From Pseudomonas triclosanedens (GTDB lineage: Bacteria > Pseudomonadota > Gammaproteobacteria > Pseudomonadales > Pseudomonadaceae): DNA of 64,000 nucleotides. The notes under the pieces were generated by a model. The model was given only the letters and a program-made list of their open reading frames with translations, ran no database searches and was not told the DNA's origin. The stretch spans positions 2,903,001-2,967,000 of the forward strand of contig NZ_CP113432.1 of NCBI RefSeq assembly GCF_026686735.1, read 5' to 3'. Shown here piece after piece: positions 17,606 to 27,415 of the stretch (positions within the stretch are counted from its first letter, which is position 1; each line of letters starts with the position of its first letter). The position numbers were made by a program, and so were the translations under genes.

Positions 17606-19656
17606 GCTGCACCTCCGAGTTCGCACTGGCCTTCGCGACAGGCCTCGCAAATCGGGCAGAAGTCACTTTGCAGGCGGCGAGACGCAGCCATCAGGCCGAG
17701 TTGGGTAACGCTGATCGCTGCGGGTGGCTCTGGTGGTTGCGGTGGCGCGACAAGTTCGCCGGGCGGCAGGGGGGTTGCGGGCAGGCCGGGAAGTGGGGCG
17801 CCGCCCAGCACGATCGAGGTGCTGCTGAAAATGCCCCCTGGCCCGATGAGGATGTGGTGCCCGCCGGCATGCAGGCTGATGCTGGAGCCTGCGTCGATCA
17901 CCAGTTGCGCACCAGCTTTCAGGTGGATCTGCTGGCCTGCCGCGACGGTAATTACGCCATTGGTGCGGGTGTGCTGATCGCCGCTGACCCACAGATGGTC
18001 GTTGGAGCAGAGGTGAACCTTGCGGTCGCCCTGGATGATGCGGTGCTCTTCGGCGTTCAACTGGCTGAGGCTGTTGCCTTCCACGATCTCGCGTCGTTGG
18101 TTGCCGATGTGCAGCAGGCTATCGTTCTTGATGTCCTGGCGCAGGTCGCGTTCGGCATGCAGGTAGATCTGCTCCTGGCCTGCACGATCCTCGATGTGCA
18201 GTTCGTTGTAGCCAGTGCTACCCGGGCTGCTGTGGCTGCGGAATACGCTGCGTGTTCGATTGGCTGGGAGTTCGTACGGTGGTTTGTGCCGGGAGTCTGG
18301 TATGCAGGCTGTGATGACGGGGTTGTCCGGGTTGCCTTCATAGAAGCTGACCAGCACCTCCATCCCCACGCGCGGGATGGTGACGGCACCGTAGCGGTCG
18401 CCGGCCCAACTGGAGGCCACGCGAATCCAGCAACTGCTGCGGGCACCCAGGTCGCCTTCGCGGCTCCAGGGGAATACGACTTTTACCCGGCCGAACTCAT
18501 CGCAGCAGATCTCATCGTTCGAGTCGCCGGTTACGTGCGCGCTCTGGCTCACCAGCACGCGAGGCCGTGGATGCTTCATCGGCGGTCGGAATGGGACCGC
18601 CCAGGGGGTTACGGTGAATTGATTGCTGTAGCTCTGGCTGTCGTTGTCGCCGGTTGCATCGGCGAGTTCTTCGAGGGCCTGGCTCTGCACGATGGTATGG
18701 CTGACGGAGGTGATGAGCCACAGGTCGTTCAAGGCAGACCGGGGATGGTCGCGCAGGGTCAGGAAATAGCCGCTGCGCAGCAGAGGTTGGTCGCTGTCTC
18801 CTGTGGCCTGATCGCGCTGCAAACGATGCAGGTCGAGGCGTCGCTGGCTGAGCCGCTTACCAGTTGCGCGGTTATCGAAGTGCCCAGGGAAATCATAGTC
18901 TTCGAGGCTGGGCGCAAGATCGGTGGTCGCCTCTGCCTCCAGGGTCAGGCTGGACTGGAGAAAGTTGTAATCGCGTCGGGCAACGTTTGAGCTGGCGATG
19001 GTGGCAATCGGGCTGAAGCGCTTGATGACGGGCTCGTCGGATACCAGGCCATTGCCTTGATGGAAGGAGACCGGAGCGGGCAACAGAGGGAAGGCTGTCT
19101 GGTCATCGCCAAAAACCAGCACGTGATTTTCCGTGGTGTGCTGGAAGTGGTAGTGAATGCCAACCTCCTCACAAATTCTTTGCAAGAAATTGAGGTCGCT
19201 CTCGGCGTATTGCACGCAGTACTCGCGCTCGGGGTAATCGACGGCAAGTTCTGAAAAGCGATAGTCGCCCTGAAGGATGCCGTGCGACTCAAGCAGCGTC
19301 GCTATGATGTCGGGAATACGCAGGTGCTGGAATACGCGGGAATTTCGCCGATGGGCAAGGAGCTGTAGTCGTGGAACCAGGCTCAGCCTGTAGTGGCTCA
19401 GTCGTACGCCTGGTTCGGCGAATTCCGCGCGGTAGATGACGCCGTGAATGCCCTGGTCGGTTCCGGGTAGCTTCAGGTAGGCCGTTTTGCCTAGCAGTCG
19501 GTTCAGGTCTATGTCGGCTCGTTCGCTGACGCACTCGATATCAAATCGATAGGGCTGGCTGATGGCTTCCTCGCCAGTTGCTCGCCAGACCAGCAACTCC
19601 TGGGAAAAGTCATCGATACGCAGTGTGACGCGAGAGGTGATGTCGTTGGCGAACAT
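17602..19656 (-). CDS. vgrG: Type VI secretion tip protein VgrG
   Basis: A 684-residue VgrG spike. It has the gp27-like N-terminal part (residues ~1-370, with FDIECVSE, the PYRF start and YCVQYAESDLNFLQRICEEVGIHYHF). The gp5-like OB domain follows (GRVKVVFPW, CWIRVASSWAGDRYGAVTIPRVGMEVLVSFYEGNPDNPVI). Then comes the beta-helix repeat region with DIKNDSLLHIG, IVEGN and a Gly/Pro-rich end. The last ~25 residues carry a small Cys cluster (FCPICEACREGQC). No extra effector domain is fused. It is first in the effector island, so the downstream adaptor and lipase are its probable cargo system. No structural T6SS genes lie nearby, making it an orphan vgrG island. The upstream gap to 19963 holds its promoter. 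Confidence 0.95.
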   Translation of the reverse strand: MFANDITSRVTLRIDDFSQELLVWRATGEEAISQPYRFDIECVSERADIDLNRLLGKTAYLKLPGTDQGIHGVIYRAEFAEPGVRLSHYRLSLVPRLQLLAHRRNSRVFQHLRIPDIIATLLESHGILQGDYRFSELAVDYPEREYCVQYAESDLNFLQRICEEVGIHYHFQHTTENHVLVFGDDQTAFPLLPAPVSFHQGNGLVSDEPVIKRFSPIATIASSNVARRDYNFLQSSLTLEAEATTDLAPSLEDYDFPGHFDNRATGKRLSQRRLDLHRLQRDQATGDSDQPLLRSGYFLTLRDHPRSALNDLWLITSVSHTIVQSQALEELADATGDNDSQSYSNQFTVTPWAVPFRPPMKHPRPRVLVSQSAHVTGDSNDEICCDEFGRVKVVFPWSREGDLGARSSCWIRVASSWAGDRYGAVTIPRVGMEVLVSFYEGNPDNPVITACIPDSRHKPPYELPANRTRSVFRSHSSPGSTGYNELHIEDRAGQEQIYLHAERDLRQDIKNDSLLHIGNQRREIVEGNSLSQLNAEEHRIIQGDRKVHLCSNDHLWVSGDQHTRTNGVITVAAGQQIHLKAGAQLVIDAGSSISLHAGGHHILIGPGGIFSSTSIVLGGAPLPGLPATPLPPGELVAPPQPPEPPAAISVTQLGLMAASRRLQSDFCPICEACREGQCELGGAA

Positions 19657-19963
19657 TCACAGGGCCTTCTGTTGGAGGTCCGCTGTGCCGCAATGGCTGG
19701 CGGAGAAGGCCTGGATGTTGGGGTTTCATACAAGAGGGGCGCAGTCGGTCAATTCCGGGAATACCTGAGGAAAGATCGCTATCTGTTGGGACTGCCGAGC
19801 AGGTTTATCCGGTGTGCAATTGGTTGCCGGTGTCCACTGTGTCTCTGCGCGGACGCCCTGTATCGATTGGCCTGCTTTACGCCGAACGGGCGCCTATCCT
19901 GAATCCTTTGCCCACTCTTCGGCTGCACGCCGAAGCCATCATCCTCAACGTTGGAGGCATGTG
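19657..19963. other. Promoter gap between vgrG and SDR gene
   Basis: About 300 bases between divergent genes. I see no RNA gene, repeat or strong palindrome. TTGGAGG at its right end is the ribosome binding site of the SDR gene. Small frames here lack support. Confidence 0.5.
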
Positions 19964-20752
19964 ATGAACCTGCACCTGAGAGACAAACTGGCCCTTGTCA
20001 GCGGCTCGACCAAAGGCATCGGCTTCGCCATCGCCCAGGGCCTCGCCCGCGAAGGCGCAGATGTGATCATCAATGGCCGCAGCCAGGCGTCGGTCGATGA
20101 GGCGCTGGGCCGGCTGCGTGCCGCGCAGGCCGATGCCAGGGTGGAGGGGTTCGCCGGTGATCTTGCCGACCCGGTGCAGATTGCCGCGCTGGTCGCGCGT
20201 CATCCGGTGGTGGATGTGCTGGTGAACAACCTCGGTATCTTCGATCCGAAGCCGTTCGAGGAGATTCCGGATGAGGACTGGGTACGTTTTCTCGACGTCA
20301 ACCTGTTGTCGGGAGTGCGCCTGTCCCGGGCCTACCTGCCGGGCATGAAGCGCAAGAACTGGGGGCGCGTGGTGTTCATCAGCAGCGAGAGCGGCGTGCA
20401 GATTCCGCTGGAGATGATTCACTACGGTGTGACCAAGACTGCCCAGCTCGGGCTGTCCCGCGGGCTGGCGGAAAGCTGCGCCGGCACCGGGGTGACGGTA
20501 AACGCAGTGCTGCCGGGGCCGACAGCCTCGGAAGGCGTGGGCGACTTCGTGGAGAAGCTTTCCGGTGGGCAGCCGTTCGAGGAGTTCGAGGCGGAATTCT
20601 TCCGCAGCGCTCGGCCCAGCTCGCTGATCAAGCGTTTCGCCCGTCCCGAGGAAGTGGCCAACCTGGTGGTCTACGTCTGTTCCGAGGCGTCATCGGCCAC
20701 CAATGGCGCGGCGTTGCGCGTGGACGGCGGCGTGGTGCGCTCGATCGTCTAG
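19964..20752 (+). CDS. Short-chain dehydrogenase/reductase
   Basis: A 262-residue classical SDR. The cofactor loop is SGSTKGIG (TGxxxGIG type), then NNLG (NNAG variant), the active-site Ser in ISSESG and the catalytic pair in HYGVTKTA (YxxxK). The C-terminal end ALRVDGGVVRS is usual. The start was set at the ATG after TTGGAGGCATGTG; a GTG three bases earlier is possible. The substrate is unknown. It stands alone between the T6SS island and a small monooxygenase gene that faces it, leaving nine bases between the two stops. NAD(P)-dependent reduction or oxidation of a carbonyl/alcohol is all that can be claimed. Confidence 0.9.
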   Translation: MNLHLRDKLALVSGSTKGIGFAIAQGLAREGADVIINGRSQASVDEALGRLRAAQADARVEGFAGDLADPVQIAALVARHPVVDVLVNNLGIFDPKPFEEIPDEDWVRFLDVNLLSGVRLSRAYLPGMKRKNWGRVVFISSESGVQIPLEMIHYGVTKTAQLGLSRGLAESCAGTGVTVNAVLPGPTASEGVGDFVEKLSGGQPFEEFEAEFFRSARPSSLIKRFARPEEVANLVVYVCSEASSATNGAALRVDGGVVRSIV

Positions 20753-20761
20753 GGCTGGCGC

Positions 20762-21052
20762 TCAGTCGGCGCTGAGGCTTTCGAACTCCAGCCCCAGCGC
20801 CAGGCTGCCGCAGCCGAGGTGGCCGAGCCATTGCTGCGCCTCCGGGCCGGACAGATGGGCGTCCAGCTCACTCTGGCTGATCCAGTGGCTCTGCATCTGC
20901 CAGTGATCGACAGCCAGTGGCCACAGTTCGCAGGACTGGCAGCCGGGCTGGCGCCGGAGTTGGTCGCGCAGGGCGCCCAGATGCTGTTCCAGCATGGCGG
21001 CCCGGCCTGGAGCCGCGCGGACGCGAACGATGGCAATGGCGGGCGAAGACAT
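20762..21052 (-). CDS. Small ABM-like (antibiotic biosynthesis monooxygenase) domain protein
   Basis: A 96-residue protein beginning MSSPAIAIVRVRAAPGR, with the ABM ferredoxin-like pattern: a first strand, a helix with MLEQHLGALRDQLRRQPGCQSCELW, and W-Q-x-Q-S-HW-S-E-LDAHL. Such proteins are dimeric and include quinol monooxygenases and haem-degrading enzymes, but many have unknown roles. The Trp/His pattern is intact. It lies between the SDR gene and a MocR-type regulator gene on the same strand. Function stays open. Confidence 0.7.
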   Translation of the reverse strand: MSSPAIAIVRVRAAPGRAAMLEQHLGALRDQLRRQPGCQSCELWPLAVDHWQMQSHWISQSELDAHLSGPEAQQWLGHLGCGSLALGLEFESLSAD

Positions 21053-21223
21053 GGCGAAGCTCCCTGGGCTGGCGGACACGGTGTCATTGGGCGCCGACGC
21101 TGGGTTTGGGTAAACGCCGGAAACGGCTTTCAAACGATATGATCGATGCTGCAAGCCTGGGTGCCTGCGGCGGCTGCCTGAACCGCCAGCTCCGCGCAAA
21201 AGTGCCTGGCCAATCGCCGCTGC

Positions 21224-22687
21224 TCAGCCCAGTTGCTGCAGCAGGTTGCGTACCTTGTCCAGTGCCGGGTCGATGTCGAGGGTATCGATGGCGCCAAAAC
21301 CCAGCACCAGGCCCTCGCGGGGTGGAACCTGGTCGTAGAACGGGGCGAGCCCGTAGAGGCCGACGTCCAGCTTGCGTGCCAGTTCAATCAGCAGCGGCAC
21401 GCTGACGTCCTTGTGCAGCAGGGCGGTGAGGTGGAAGCCGGCAACCGACGGCACGGCCTCCAGCCACGGCGCCAGATCGCCGGCCAGGCGCGCGAGGATG
21501 CGCTCGCGGCGGCCAGCGTAGATGCCGTGGCAGCGGCGGATGTGCTTGAGCAGGTAGCCCTCGGCCATGAACTTGGCCAGCGCCCATTGCGGCAGGGTGG
21601 AACTATGCCAGTCGCTGAGCTGGCGGGCGCGGATGACCGCCGGGAACAGTGGTGGCGGCAGGATCAGGTAGCCCAGGCGCAGCTCCGGCAGCAATACCTT
21701 TGAGAAGGTGCCGATATAGGCGACCACGCCGTGGCGGTCGAGGCTTTGCAGCGAGTCGCTGGGGCGGCCCTCGTAGCGGAATTCGCTGTCGTAGTCGTCT
21801 TCGATCACCAGCGCTCCAAGTTCCACCGCGCGCGCCAGCAAGGCTTCACGGCGTGCGGGGCTCATCGGCATGCCGAGCGGGAACTGGTGCGATGGCGTGG
21901 TGTAGATCATCCGCGTGCCGTCGGGAATCCGGTCGACGCAAATTCCCTCGGCATCCACCGGGACGCTCGCCACGTCGGCACCGAGCATGCGGAACAGCAG
22001 GCGTGCCGGAGGGTAGCCGGGGTCTTCCATCGCCACTTTGTCGCCGGGCCGCAGCATCACCCGGGCCAGCAGGTCGAGGGCCTGTTGCGCGCCGTTGCAG
22101 ACCATCACGTCGTCCAGTCGGCAGTTCACCCCGCGGGCATAGGCGATGTGCTGGGCGATACCATCGCGCAGTTGGGTGAGCCCCTCGGGGCGGCTGTAGT
22201 GCCCGCGCGGCGTGTTCATCTGGCGCATGGCGTGATTCACGCAGCGGCGCCATTCCTCCTGGGGAAATTGCAATCGGGTAGTGGCGCCGCCGATGAAATC
22301 GGCTCGCGCTGTGCCTTCTGCGCCAGGATGGCTGAGACGTGTGTTCAGGCCAGCCCAGTGGTCGATATTGTCCTGGCTGGCGAAGCGGAAGGTCTCCTGG
22401 CTGCGTTCGTGACGTGGTGCGCGGGCGTTGACGAAGGTACCGCTGCCGACCTTGCCGACCAGCACGCCTTCATAGGTAAGCTGTGCGTAGGTATCGGAAA
22501 TGGTTTTGCGCGAAATGCCCAGTTGCTCTGCCAGGAGGCGGCTGGGAGGCAGCCGGGTGCCCGAAGCGAGACGGCCGGAGTCGATGGCTTCGCGCAACTG
22601 GCGATAGAGTTGCCCGGCCAGGTCCTTCTGGCCGTGGATGATCAGGTGAAGCTCCAAGAACGGACTCCCGGCGGGCATGCAGAACAT
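21224..22687 (-). CDS. MocR/PdxR-type GntR regulator with aminotransferase domain
   Basis: About 487 residues. The N-terminal ~75 residues are a GntR winged helix (DLAGQLYRQLREAIDSGRLASGTRLPPSRLLAEQLGISRKTI...YAQLTYEGVL). A linker leads to a fold type I aminotransferase domain, with VCNGAQQALDLLARVMLRPGD, DPGYP, YTTPSHQFPLGMPM, IEDDYDSEFRY and the PLP-binding Lys in TFSKVLLPELRLGY. These are PLP-sensing transcription regulators. The start is uncertain: ATGs at 22687 and 22678 both lack a good ribosome binding site. It is divergent from the CMD/AhpD-like gene at 22812, which is its most likely target. Confidence 0.88.
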   Translation of the reverse strand: MFCMPAGSPFLELHLIIHGQKDLAGQLYRQLREAIDSGRLASGTRLPPSRLLAEQLGISRKTISDTYAQLTYEGVLVGKVGSGTFVNARAPRHERSQETFRFASQDNIDHWAGLNTRLSHPGAEGTARADFIGGATTRLQFPQEEWRRCVNHAMRQMNTPRGHYSRPEGLTQLRDGIAQHIAYARGVNCRLDDVMVCNGAQQALDLLARVMLRPGDKVAMEDPGYPPARLLFRMLGADVASVPVDAEGICVDRIPDGTRMIYTTPSHQFPLGMPMSPARREALLARAVELGALVIEDDYDSEFRYEGRPSDSLQSLDRHGVVAYIGTFSKVLLPELRLGYLILPPPLFPAVIRARQLSDWHSSTLPQWALAKFMAEGYLLKHIRRCHGIYAGRRERILARLAGDLAPWLEAVPSVAGFHLTALLHKDVSVPLLIELARKLDVGLYGLAPFYDQVPPREGLVLGFGAIDTLDIDPALDKVRNLLQQLG

Positions 22688-22811
22688 CAAGAGTAGCGCC
22701 GGGGTGGAAGGCTGGTGAAGTTGAGCGGCGGGATTTCCCGCAATTGGCCACCGGCAGCATGCCCGGCGCGGCGCACAATGAGTGGGCCATTCATTTATCC
22801 CGGAGCCGGCC

Positions 22812-23252
22812 ATGGAGCCTCGCCTGGACTACTACACCGCCTCGCCAGAGGCCCTGAAGGCTGTACTGACCCTGGAAGCCGCGATCTTCGAACTGTCCGT
22901 CGAGCGGCCTCTGCTGGAGCTGGTCCGCCTGCGGGTTTCGCAGGTCAACAATTGCGCGTTCTGCGCCGACATGCACGCGATGGAGGCCCGCCGTGCGGGT
23001 GAAACGGAGCGGCGCCTGTTCGCCGTCAGCGTGTGGCGCGAGTCGCCATTCTTCACCGCGCGCGAACGGGCTGCGCTGGAGTGGTGCGAGGCGGTGACAC
23101 TGCTGTCGGAGTCCAGGGTGCCCGAAGCGGTGTTCCTGCATGCCCGTGAGCAGTTCAGCGAGCGCGAACTGGTGGACCTGACGGTGGCCATCGGCGCGAT
23201 CAACTGCTGGAACCGGCTGGCCGTTTCATTCCGCCAGTTACCGCCGCCCTGA
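22812..23252 (+). CDS. Carboxymuconolactone decarboxylase / AhpD-like protein
   Basis: A 146-residue all-helical CMD-family protein. The redox motif NNCAFCADMHAMEAR (CxxC followed by His) marks the AhpD-like alkylhydroperoxidase group. The C-terminal VDLTVAIGAINCWNRLAVSFR is also typical. GGAGCC precedes the ATG. It is divergent from the MocR-type regulator and overlaps the 3' end of the MFS gene on the other strand by 15 bases. In many Pseudomonas loci such genes are controlled by the neighbouring MocR regulator; the reaction here is not known. Confidence 0.87.
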   Translation: MEPRLDYYTASPEALKAVLTLEAAIFELSVERPLLELVRLRVSQVNNCAFCADMHAMEARRAGETERRLFAVSVWRESPFFTARERAALEWCEAVTLLSESRVPEAVFLHAREQFSERELVDLTVAIGAINCWNRLAVSFRQLPPP

Positions 23253-24407
23253 TGTGTCTCCGGCGAGGCTGGCGTTGCGGCGCAGCGGCAGGCAGCACAG
23301 CGCGCCGACCAGCAGCGCGCCGGCGGCGGTGCCCAGGGCCGGCACGAAGCTGCCGGTCAGTCCGCGCAGGGCGCTGGCGGCCAGTGGGCCGACGATCTGC
23401 CCGATACCATACAGCGCCGTCATCGCCGCCAGCATGTTGAAGCGCACCTGCCCGGCCACCGCGCGTGCTGCGGGCATGGCGATGGTCACGGTGCCCATGA
23501 AGCTGCCGCCGACCAGCACGGCGCTGCCCAGGTAGAGCAGGGCGGACTGGCCGAGCGCCGGCAGCATCACACCGATGGCTTGTACCAGCAGGTTCAACGC
23601 CAGCGCCATACGGCTTCCCAGCCGCAGGTGCAGCCGGTGCCAGAGGAAGCACGAAGGCACCGCGCCCAGACCGAAGACGGCCCAGACCTGCAACGGGTCG
23701 ACGGCGGCGAGCCCGGACCTCATCAGCAGCGGCAGGTAGGTAGCGGTGATGATGTAGCCGAAGCCCGCCAGGCCGTAGATCAGCAGAATTGCACCGGCCG
23801 GGATGGGCGCGTCATGCGGTGCGGCGGCTGCCGACTGCGCCTGCTGTGGCGTGGGCGCCTGTCGCAGAGCCGGCCCTGCGAGCAGTGCGAGCACCAGCCC
23901 GGCCAACGCCAGGGCACACCAGATCGATGCGCTGCCCAGGCCAAAGGCGTTGCCCGCGGCGATCAGCTCCGCCGAGAGCAGGATGCCCAGCCCGACACCG
24001 GAGAACATCAGCGGCGCGCCGTGGCTCTCGCCCATCGTCTGCAGCAGCCATTGGGCGGCCCCAACCAGGGTCATGGCGCTGAAAATACCGGCGAGCAGAC
24101 GCACGCAAATGGCGAACCAGACCGGTGCGGGAATCGCCATCGCCGCGAGGGCCGCTACGGTACCGGCCAGGGCCAGAATGCAGATGCGCGCGGCGTGGCG
24201 TTCGTGGCTGCGTGCCAGCAGCAGCGCGCCGAGCAGATAGCCGGCGTAGTTGGCCGACGCCGCCAGCGAGCCACCAGTGACGCTGAGCAGGCCGTCGCGC
24301 ACCATCAATGGGTACAGGCCGGTAAAGGCGAAACGTCCAAAGCCCATGCCCACGGCGAGGATCAAGGCCGCCGAGAGTGCGGCGGGCAGGCGTCGCGCGC
24401 TGCTCAT
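23238..24407 (-). CDS. MFS transporter, YbfB family
   Basis: A 389-residue, 12-helix transporter. It opens with [30 protein letters not shown] and [13 protein letters not shown], both characteristic of the YbfB-type MFS group (MFS_1-like, FxYxxILP variants). The central loop at residues ~195-220 is Ala/Gln-rich. The start (MSSARR) overlaps the LysR stop codon in an ATGA, so the two are co-transcribed. The frame continues further upstream inside the LysR gene but without family similarity there. Substrate unknown; the LysR gene probably controls it. Confidence 0.87.
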   Translation of the reverse strand: MSSARRLPAALSAALILAVGMGFGRFAFTGLYPLMVRDGLLSVTGGSLAASANYAGYLLGALLLARSHERHAARICILALAGTVAALAAMAIPAPVWFAICVRLLAGIFSAMTLVGAAQWLLQTMGESHGAPLMFSGVGLGILLSAELIAAGNAFGLGSASIWCALALAGLVLALLAGPALRQAPTPQQAQSAAAAPHDAPIPAGAILLIYGLAGFGYIITATYLPLLMRSGLAAVDPLQVWAVFGLGAVPSCFLWHRLHLRLGSRMALALNLLVQAIGVMLPALGQSALLYLGSAVLVGGSFMGTVTIAMPAARAVAGQVRFNMLAAMTALYGIGQIVGPLAASALRGLTGSFVPALGTAAGALLVGALCCLPLRRNASLAGDTSGRR

Positions 24408-25276
24408 GGGCGTGCCGCCAGGATCTCGCGCCAGCGCCGGAACGCGCCGGTCGCGTAGCCCTCGCGCCAGATCAGCAGCGTATCCACTTCCAGCATCGGG
24501 ACGACCTGCAGGCCGGGCATATCGCGCTGCAGCTCCAGCACCGAGCGCGGCAGCACACCGATGCAGGAACCGGCGTTCACGCAGGCCAGGATGCCGTGGT
24601 ACGAACCGACTTCCTGCACCGCCAACGGCGCGCCGGCCAGCCAGCGTTCCGCCAGCAGGCGATAGGTGCAGCCACGGGCGAACCCGGCGAGAGTACGAAT
24701 GCGCACGTCTTCCGGGCGCGCCACCGGCGGATGATTGGCGGGCAGCACCAGCAACAACTCTTCGCGGAACACCGGCTCGGCGCACAGGCCGCGTTCCAGT
24801 GTCGCTTCGAAGCCGGGCTCGGCCCGCAGGATATCGGGATGGGCGATCAGGGCACAGTCGAGCTGGCGATCGAGCACCTCACCCAGGAGCTTCTGGCTGT
24901 GACCGGTACTGACGCGCAACTCCACCTCGGGAAAGTCGCGATGAAAGCGCGCCAGCGGAATGGGCAGGCGACTGGCGGCGGTGCTTTCCATGCTGCCCAG
25001 GCGCAGTGGCCCGCTGGCAGTGTCGGGGTGCAGCGACTGGCGCGCTTCGGCGGCCAGCGCCAGCAGTCGCTCGGCGTAAGCCAGGAAGTCACGGCCCTGG
25101 TCGGTGAGCGTCATGCGCTTGCCGTCGCGCAGGAACAGCGGCGCGCCGAGGTCGTCTTCGAGCTGGCGGATGCGCGTGGTGACATTCGACTGCACGCGTT
25201 GCAGGCGGGCGGCTGCGCGGGTGACGCTCTGCTCCTCGGCGACGCAGCGGAAGATTTCCAGACTGGAGAGATCCAT
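24404..25276 (-). CDS. LysR-family transcriptional regulator
   Basis: A 290-residue LysR regulator. The start MDLSSLEIF opens the winged helix ([30 protein letters not shown]) and the effector domain follows ([26 protein letters not shown]). Immediately upstream is an AT-rich divergent promoter region with an AGAGAAT/ATTCTCT inverted repeat. The gene is divergent from the nitronate monooxygenase gene and overlaps the MFS gene downstream, so both are candidate targets. Confidence 0.9.
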   Translation of the reverse strand: MDLSSLEIFRCVAEEQSVTRAAARLQRVQSNVTTRIRQLEDDLGAPLFLRDGKRMTLTDQGRDFLAYAERLLALAAEARQSLHPDTASGPLRLGSMESTAASRLPIPLARFHRDFPEVELRVSTGHSQKLLGEVLDRQLDCALIAHPDILRAEPGFEATLERGLCAEPVFREELLLVLPANHPPVARPEDVRIRTLAGFARGCTYRLLAERWLAGAPLAVQEVGSYHGILACVNAGSCIGVLPRSVLELQRDMPGLQVVPMLEVDTLLIWREGYATGAFRRWREILAARP

Positions 25277-25289
25277 TTGTATCTCTATA

Positions 25290-25317
25290 AGAGAATGTAT
25301 TGCGAAGAATATTCTCT
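25290..25317. promoter_or_regulatory. Candidate LysR operator
   Basis: Inverted repeat AGAGAAT ... ATTCTCT (14-base interior) in the ~97-base divergent gap between the LysR and nitronate monooxygenase genes. It is AT-rich compared with the surroundings and well placed to control both promoters. Confidence 0.5.
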
Positions 25318-25373
25318 GTATGAGATCGTAAGTCAAGCGGCGATCTGCCGTGCCCGACGACGAGGACCCTTCA

Positions 25374-26426
25374 ATGCGCATCACGGAACTGCTAGGCATC
25401 CAGCACCCCATCATCCAGGCTCCGATGGTCGGCGTGTCCACGCCGGCGCTGGCGGCGGCGGTGTCCAATGCCGGCGGGCTGGGCTCCATCGGCCTGGGCG
25501 CGAGCAACCCGGAGCAGGCTCGCTGCCTGTTCGAACAGACGCGCGCGCTGACCGACAAACCGCTCAATCTCAACCTGTTCTGCCATCGCCCGGCGGTCGC
25601 CGATACGGCCCGTGAGGCTGCCTGGCTGGAGCATCTGCGGCCGTTGTTCGAGGAGTTCGGTGCGCAGCCGCCCGAGCGGATCGGCGAGATCTACCGTAGC
25701 TTCCTGGCCGATCCGCAGATGCTGGAGTTTCTTCTCGATGCGCAGCCTGCAGTGGTCAGTTTCCATTTCGGCCTGCCGCCCCAGGCGTGGATCGAGCGCC
25801 TGAAGGCCGCCGGCATTCGCCTGTTGGCTACCGCGACCTGCCTGGATGAAGGCCGTGCCATCGAGGCGGCGGGGATCGATGCAATCGTTGCCCAGGGCTA
25901 TGAAGCCGGCGGCCATCGTGGCGTGTTCGACCCGGAGAAGGACGCGCGCATCGGCACCTTTGCGTTGGTCCGCACGTTGGTCAAGGGCACCGGCGTGCCG
26001 GTGATCGCTGCCGGCGGCATCATGGACGGGCAGGGGATGCGCGCGGTCTTCGAGCTGGGCGCGCAGGCCGTGCAGATGGGCACGGCCTTCATCTCGGCGA
26101 ACGAATCCTCCGCCAATGCCGCCTTCAAGGCAGCACTGCGCGGCGAGCGGGGGGAGCGCACCGAAGTGACCGCGGCGATCTCCGGACGGGCGGCGCGGGG
26201 GCTTGTGAATCGCCTGTTCACCGCTGTGGGCTGTGCAGGCGCACCGTCACTGCCGGACTACCCGATCGCCTACGATGCGGCCAAGGCGCTGACTGCCGCT
26301 GCAGCGGCCAGGGGCAACGCGGATTTCGCCGTGCAATGGGCCGGGCAGGGCGCGCCTCTTTCACGGGAGATGCCGGCGGCAGAACTGGTGGCGACCCTGA
26401 TGCGGGAACTGCGCGCCGGCGCCTGA
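25374..26426 (+). CDS. Nitronate monooxygenase (FMN-dependent)
   Basis: A 350-residue TIM-barrel flavoprotein of the 2-nitropropane dioxygenase/NMO family. Seen are the N-terminal [20 protein letters not shown], the [10 protein letters not shown] block, the catalytic-His segment [11 protein letters not shown], the phosphate-binding [11 protein letters not shown] and [18 protein letters not shown] [14 protein letters not shown]. It oxidises alkyl nitronates or related substrates to carbonyl compounds and nitrite. The start was set at the ATG after GAGGACCC. It is divergent from a LysR gene that likely regulates it. It ends one base before the stop of the converging transporter gene. Confidence 0.92.
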   Translation: MRITELLGIQHPIIQAPMVGVSTPALAAAVSNAGGLGSIGLGASNPEQARCLFEQTRALTDKPLNLNLFCHRPAVADTAREAAWLEHLRPLFEEFGAQPPERIGEIYRSFLADPQMLEFLLDAQPAVVSFHFGLPPQAWIERLKAAGIRLLATATCLDEGRAIEAAGIDAIVAQGYEAGGHRGVFDPEKDARIGTFALVRTLVKGTGVPVIAAGGIMDGQGMRAVFELGAQAVQMGTAFISANESSANAAFKAALRGERGERTEVTAAISGRAARGLVNRLFTAVGCAGAPSLPDYPIAYDAAKALTAAAAARGNADFAVQWAGQGAPLSREMPAAELVATLMRELRAGA

Positions 26427-26427
26427 G

Positions 26428-27321
26428 TCAGCGCGCGCCGATGGCGGCGGCGGGTTTCTCCCGTGGCCGCCACAGCTCGGCGAGCAGCACGCCGGCCAGT
26501 GTCAGAGCACCGCCGATCAGGTGGTAGCTGGTCAGGCGTTCGTCCAGCACTACGGCGGCGATGGCGGCGGTCAGCACCGGCAGCAGGTTGAAGAACAGCG
26601 CCATGCGGCTCGGCCCCATGCGCGCCACGCCCTGCATCCAGGCCAGCGCACCGACGATGGACGCCAGCAGAGCGGCATACAGCACCAGCGGCAGGTTGGT
26701 GGAGGTCAGGCCGTGATGCGGCGAGGCGATGTACAGCGGCGCCAGCGCGATGATCGCCACAAGCACCTGAAGGTAAAGCATCAAAAGCGGCGGCAGCGGC
26801 AGGTTCCACTTCTTCAGCAGTACGCCGTAGACACCGTAGGCGAGGGTGGCGACGATCATCATGCCGTCGCCCAGGTTCATCCCGTGGCTGAGCAGTTGCC
26901 GCGGGTTGCCCTGGGTGATCACCAGCAGCACGCCACCCAGCGAGACCAGCGCGCCGAGCACGGCGGCGAGGTTCATGCGGTGGTTGAGCATCAGCGCGGC
27001 GAGCGCCAGGGACATCAGTGGCATCAGCGAAAGGATGATGCCCATGTTGGTTGCCGAGGTGAGCGCGGCGGCGTAGTACGCCAGGCATTGGTAGACGGCC
27101 ATGCCGAGCAGGCCGAGGGTGACGATCTTCCCCAGGTTGGCGCGGATCGTCGGCCAGTGGGCGAGGGTGGCACGCAGCAGGAAGGGTGTCAGCAGCAGGC
27201 CTGCCAGCAGCCAGCGGAAGAAGCCGATCTCCGCTGGGGCGATCTGCCCCACGGCCAGCTTGTTGACGACGGTGTTGCCGGACCAGATGGCCACGGCCAG
27301 CAAGGGGAACAGGTAATTCAT
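26428..27321 (-). CDS. EamA/DMT-family transporter
   Basis: A 297-residue protein with ten predicted helices in two EamA repeats. The first begins FPLLAVAIWSGNTVVNKLAVG and contains the PAEIGFFRWLLAG motif; the second ends RLTSYHLIGGALTLAGVLLAELW. Such drug/metabolite transporters export amino acids, metabolites or toxic compounds. The start MNYLFPL follows a weak purine stretch. It is divergent from the AraC-type gene at 27416, which may control it. The substrate cannot be told from sequence. Confidence 0.88.
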   Translation of the reverse strand: MNYLFPLLAVAIWSGNTVVNKLAVGQIAPAEIGFFRWLLAGLLLTPFLLRATLAHWPTIRANLGKIVTLGLLGMAVYQCLAYYAAALTSATNMGIILSLMPLMSLALAALMLNHRMNLAAVLGALVSLGGVLLVITQGNPRQLLSHGMNLGDGMMIVATLAYGVYGVLLKKWNLPLPPLLMLYLQVLVAIIALAPLYIASPHHGLTSTNLPLVLYAALLASIVGALAWMQGVARMGPSRMALFFNLLPVLTAAIAAVVLDERLTSYHLIGGALTLAGVLLAELWRPREKPAAAIGAR

Positions 27322-27415
27322 GGTGGAGCGCTTCCGGGGATAACGGCGCTCATTGTCGGCTTGTCTGTACCTCGACGTATAATGAATTTCGGACAATCCA
27401 CCCCGGCATTCGGAC

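Noticed and set aside
17602..17700. PAAR or toxin domain at the VgrG C-terminus
   Set aside because: The last ~60 residues are Pro/Gly-rich with a Cys cluster and do not show PAAR repeats or a catalytic motif.
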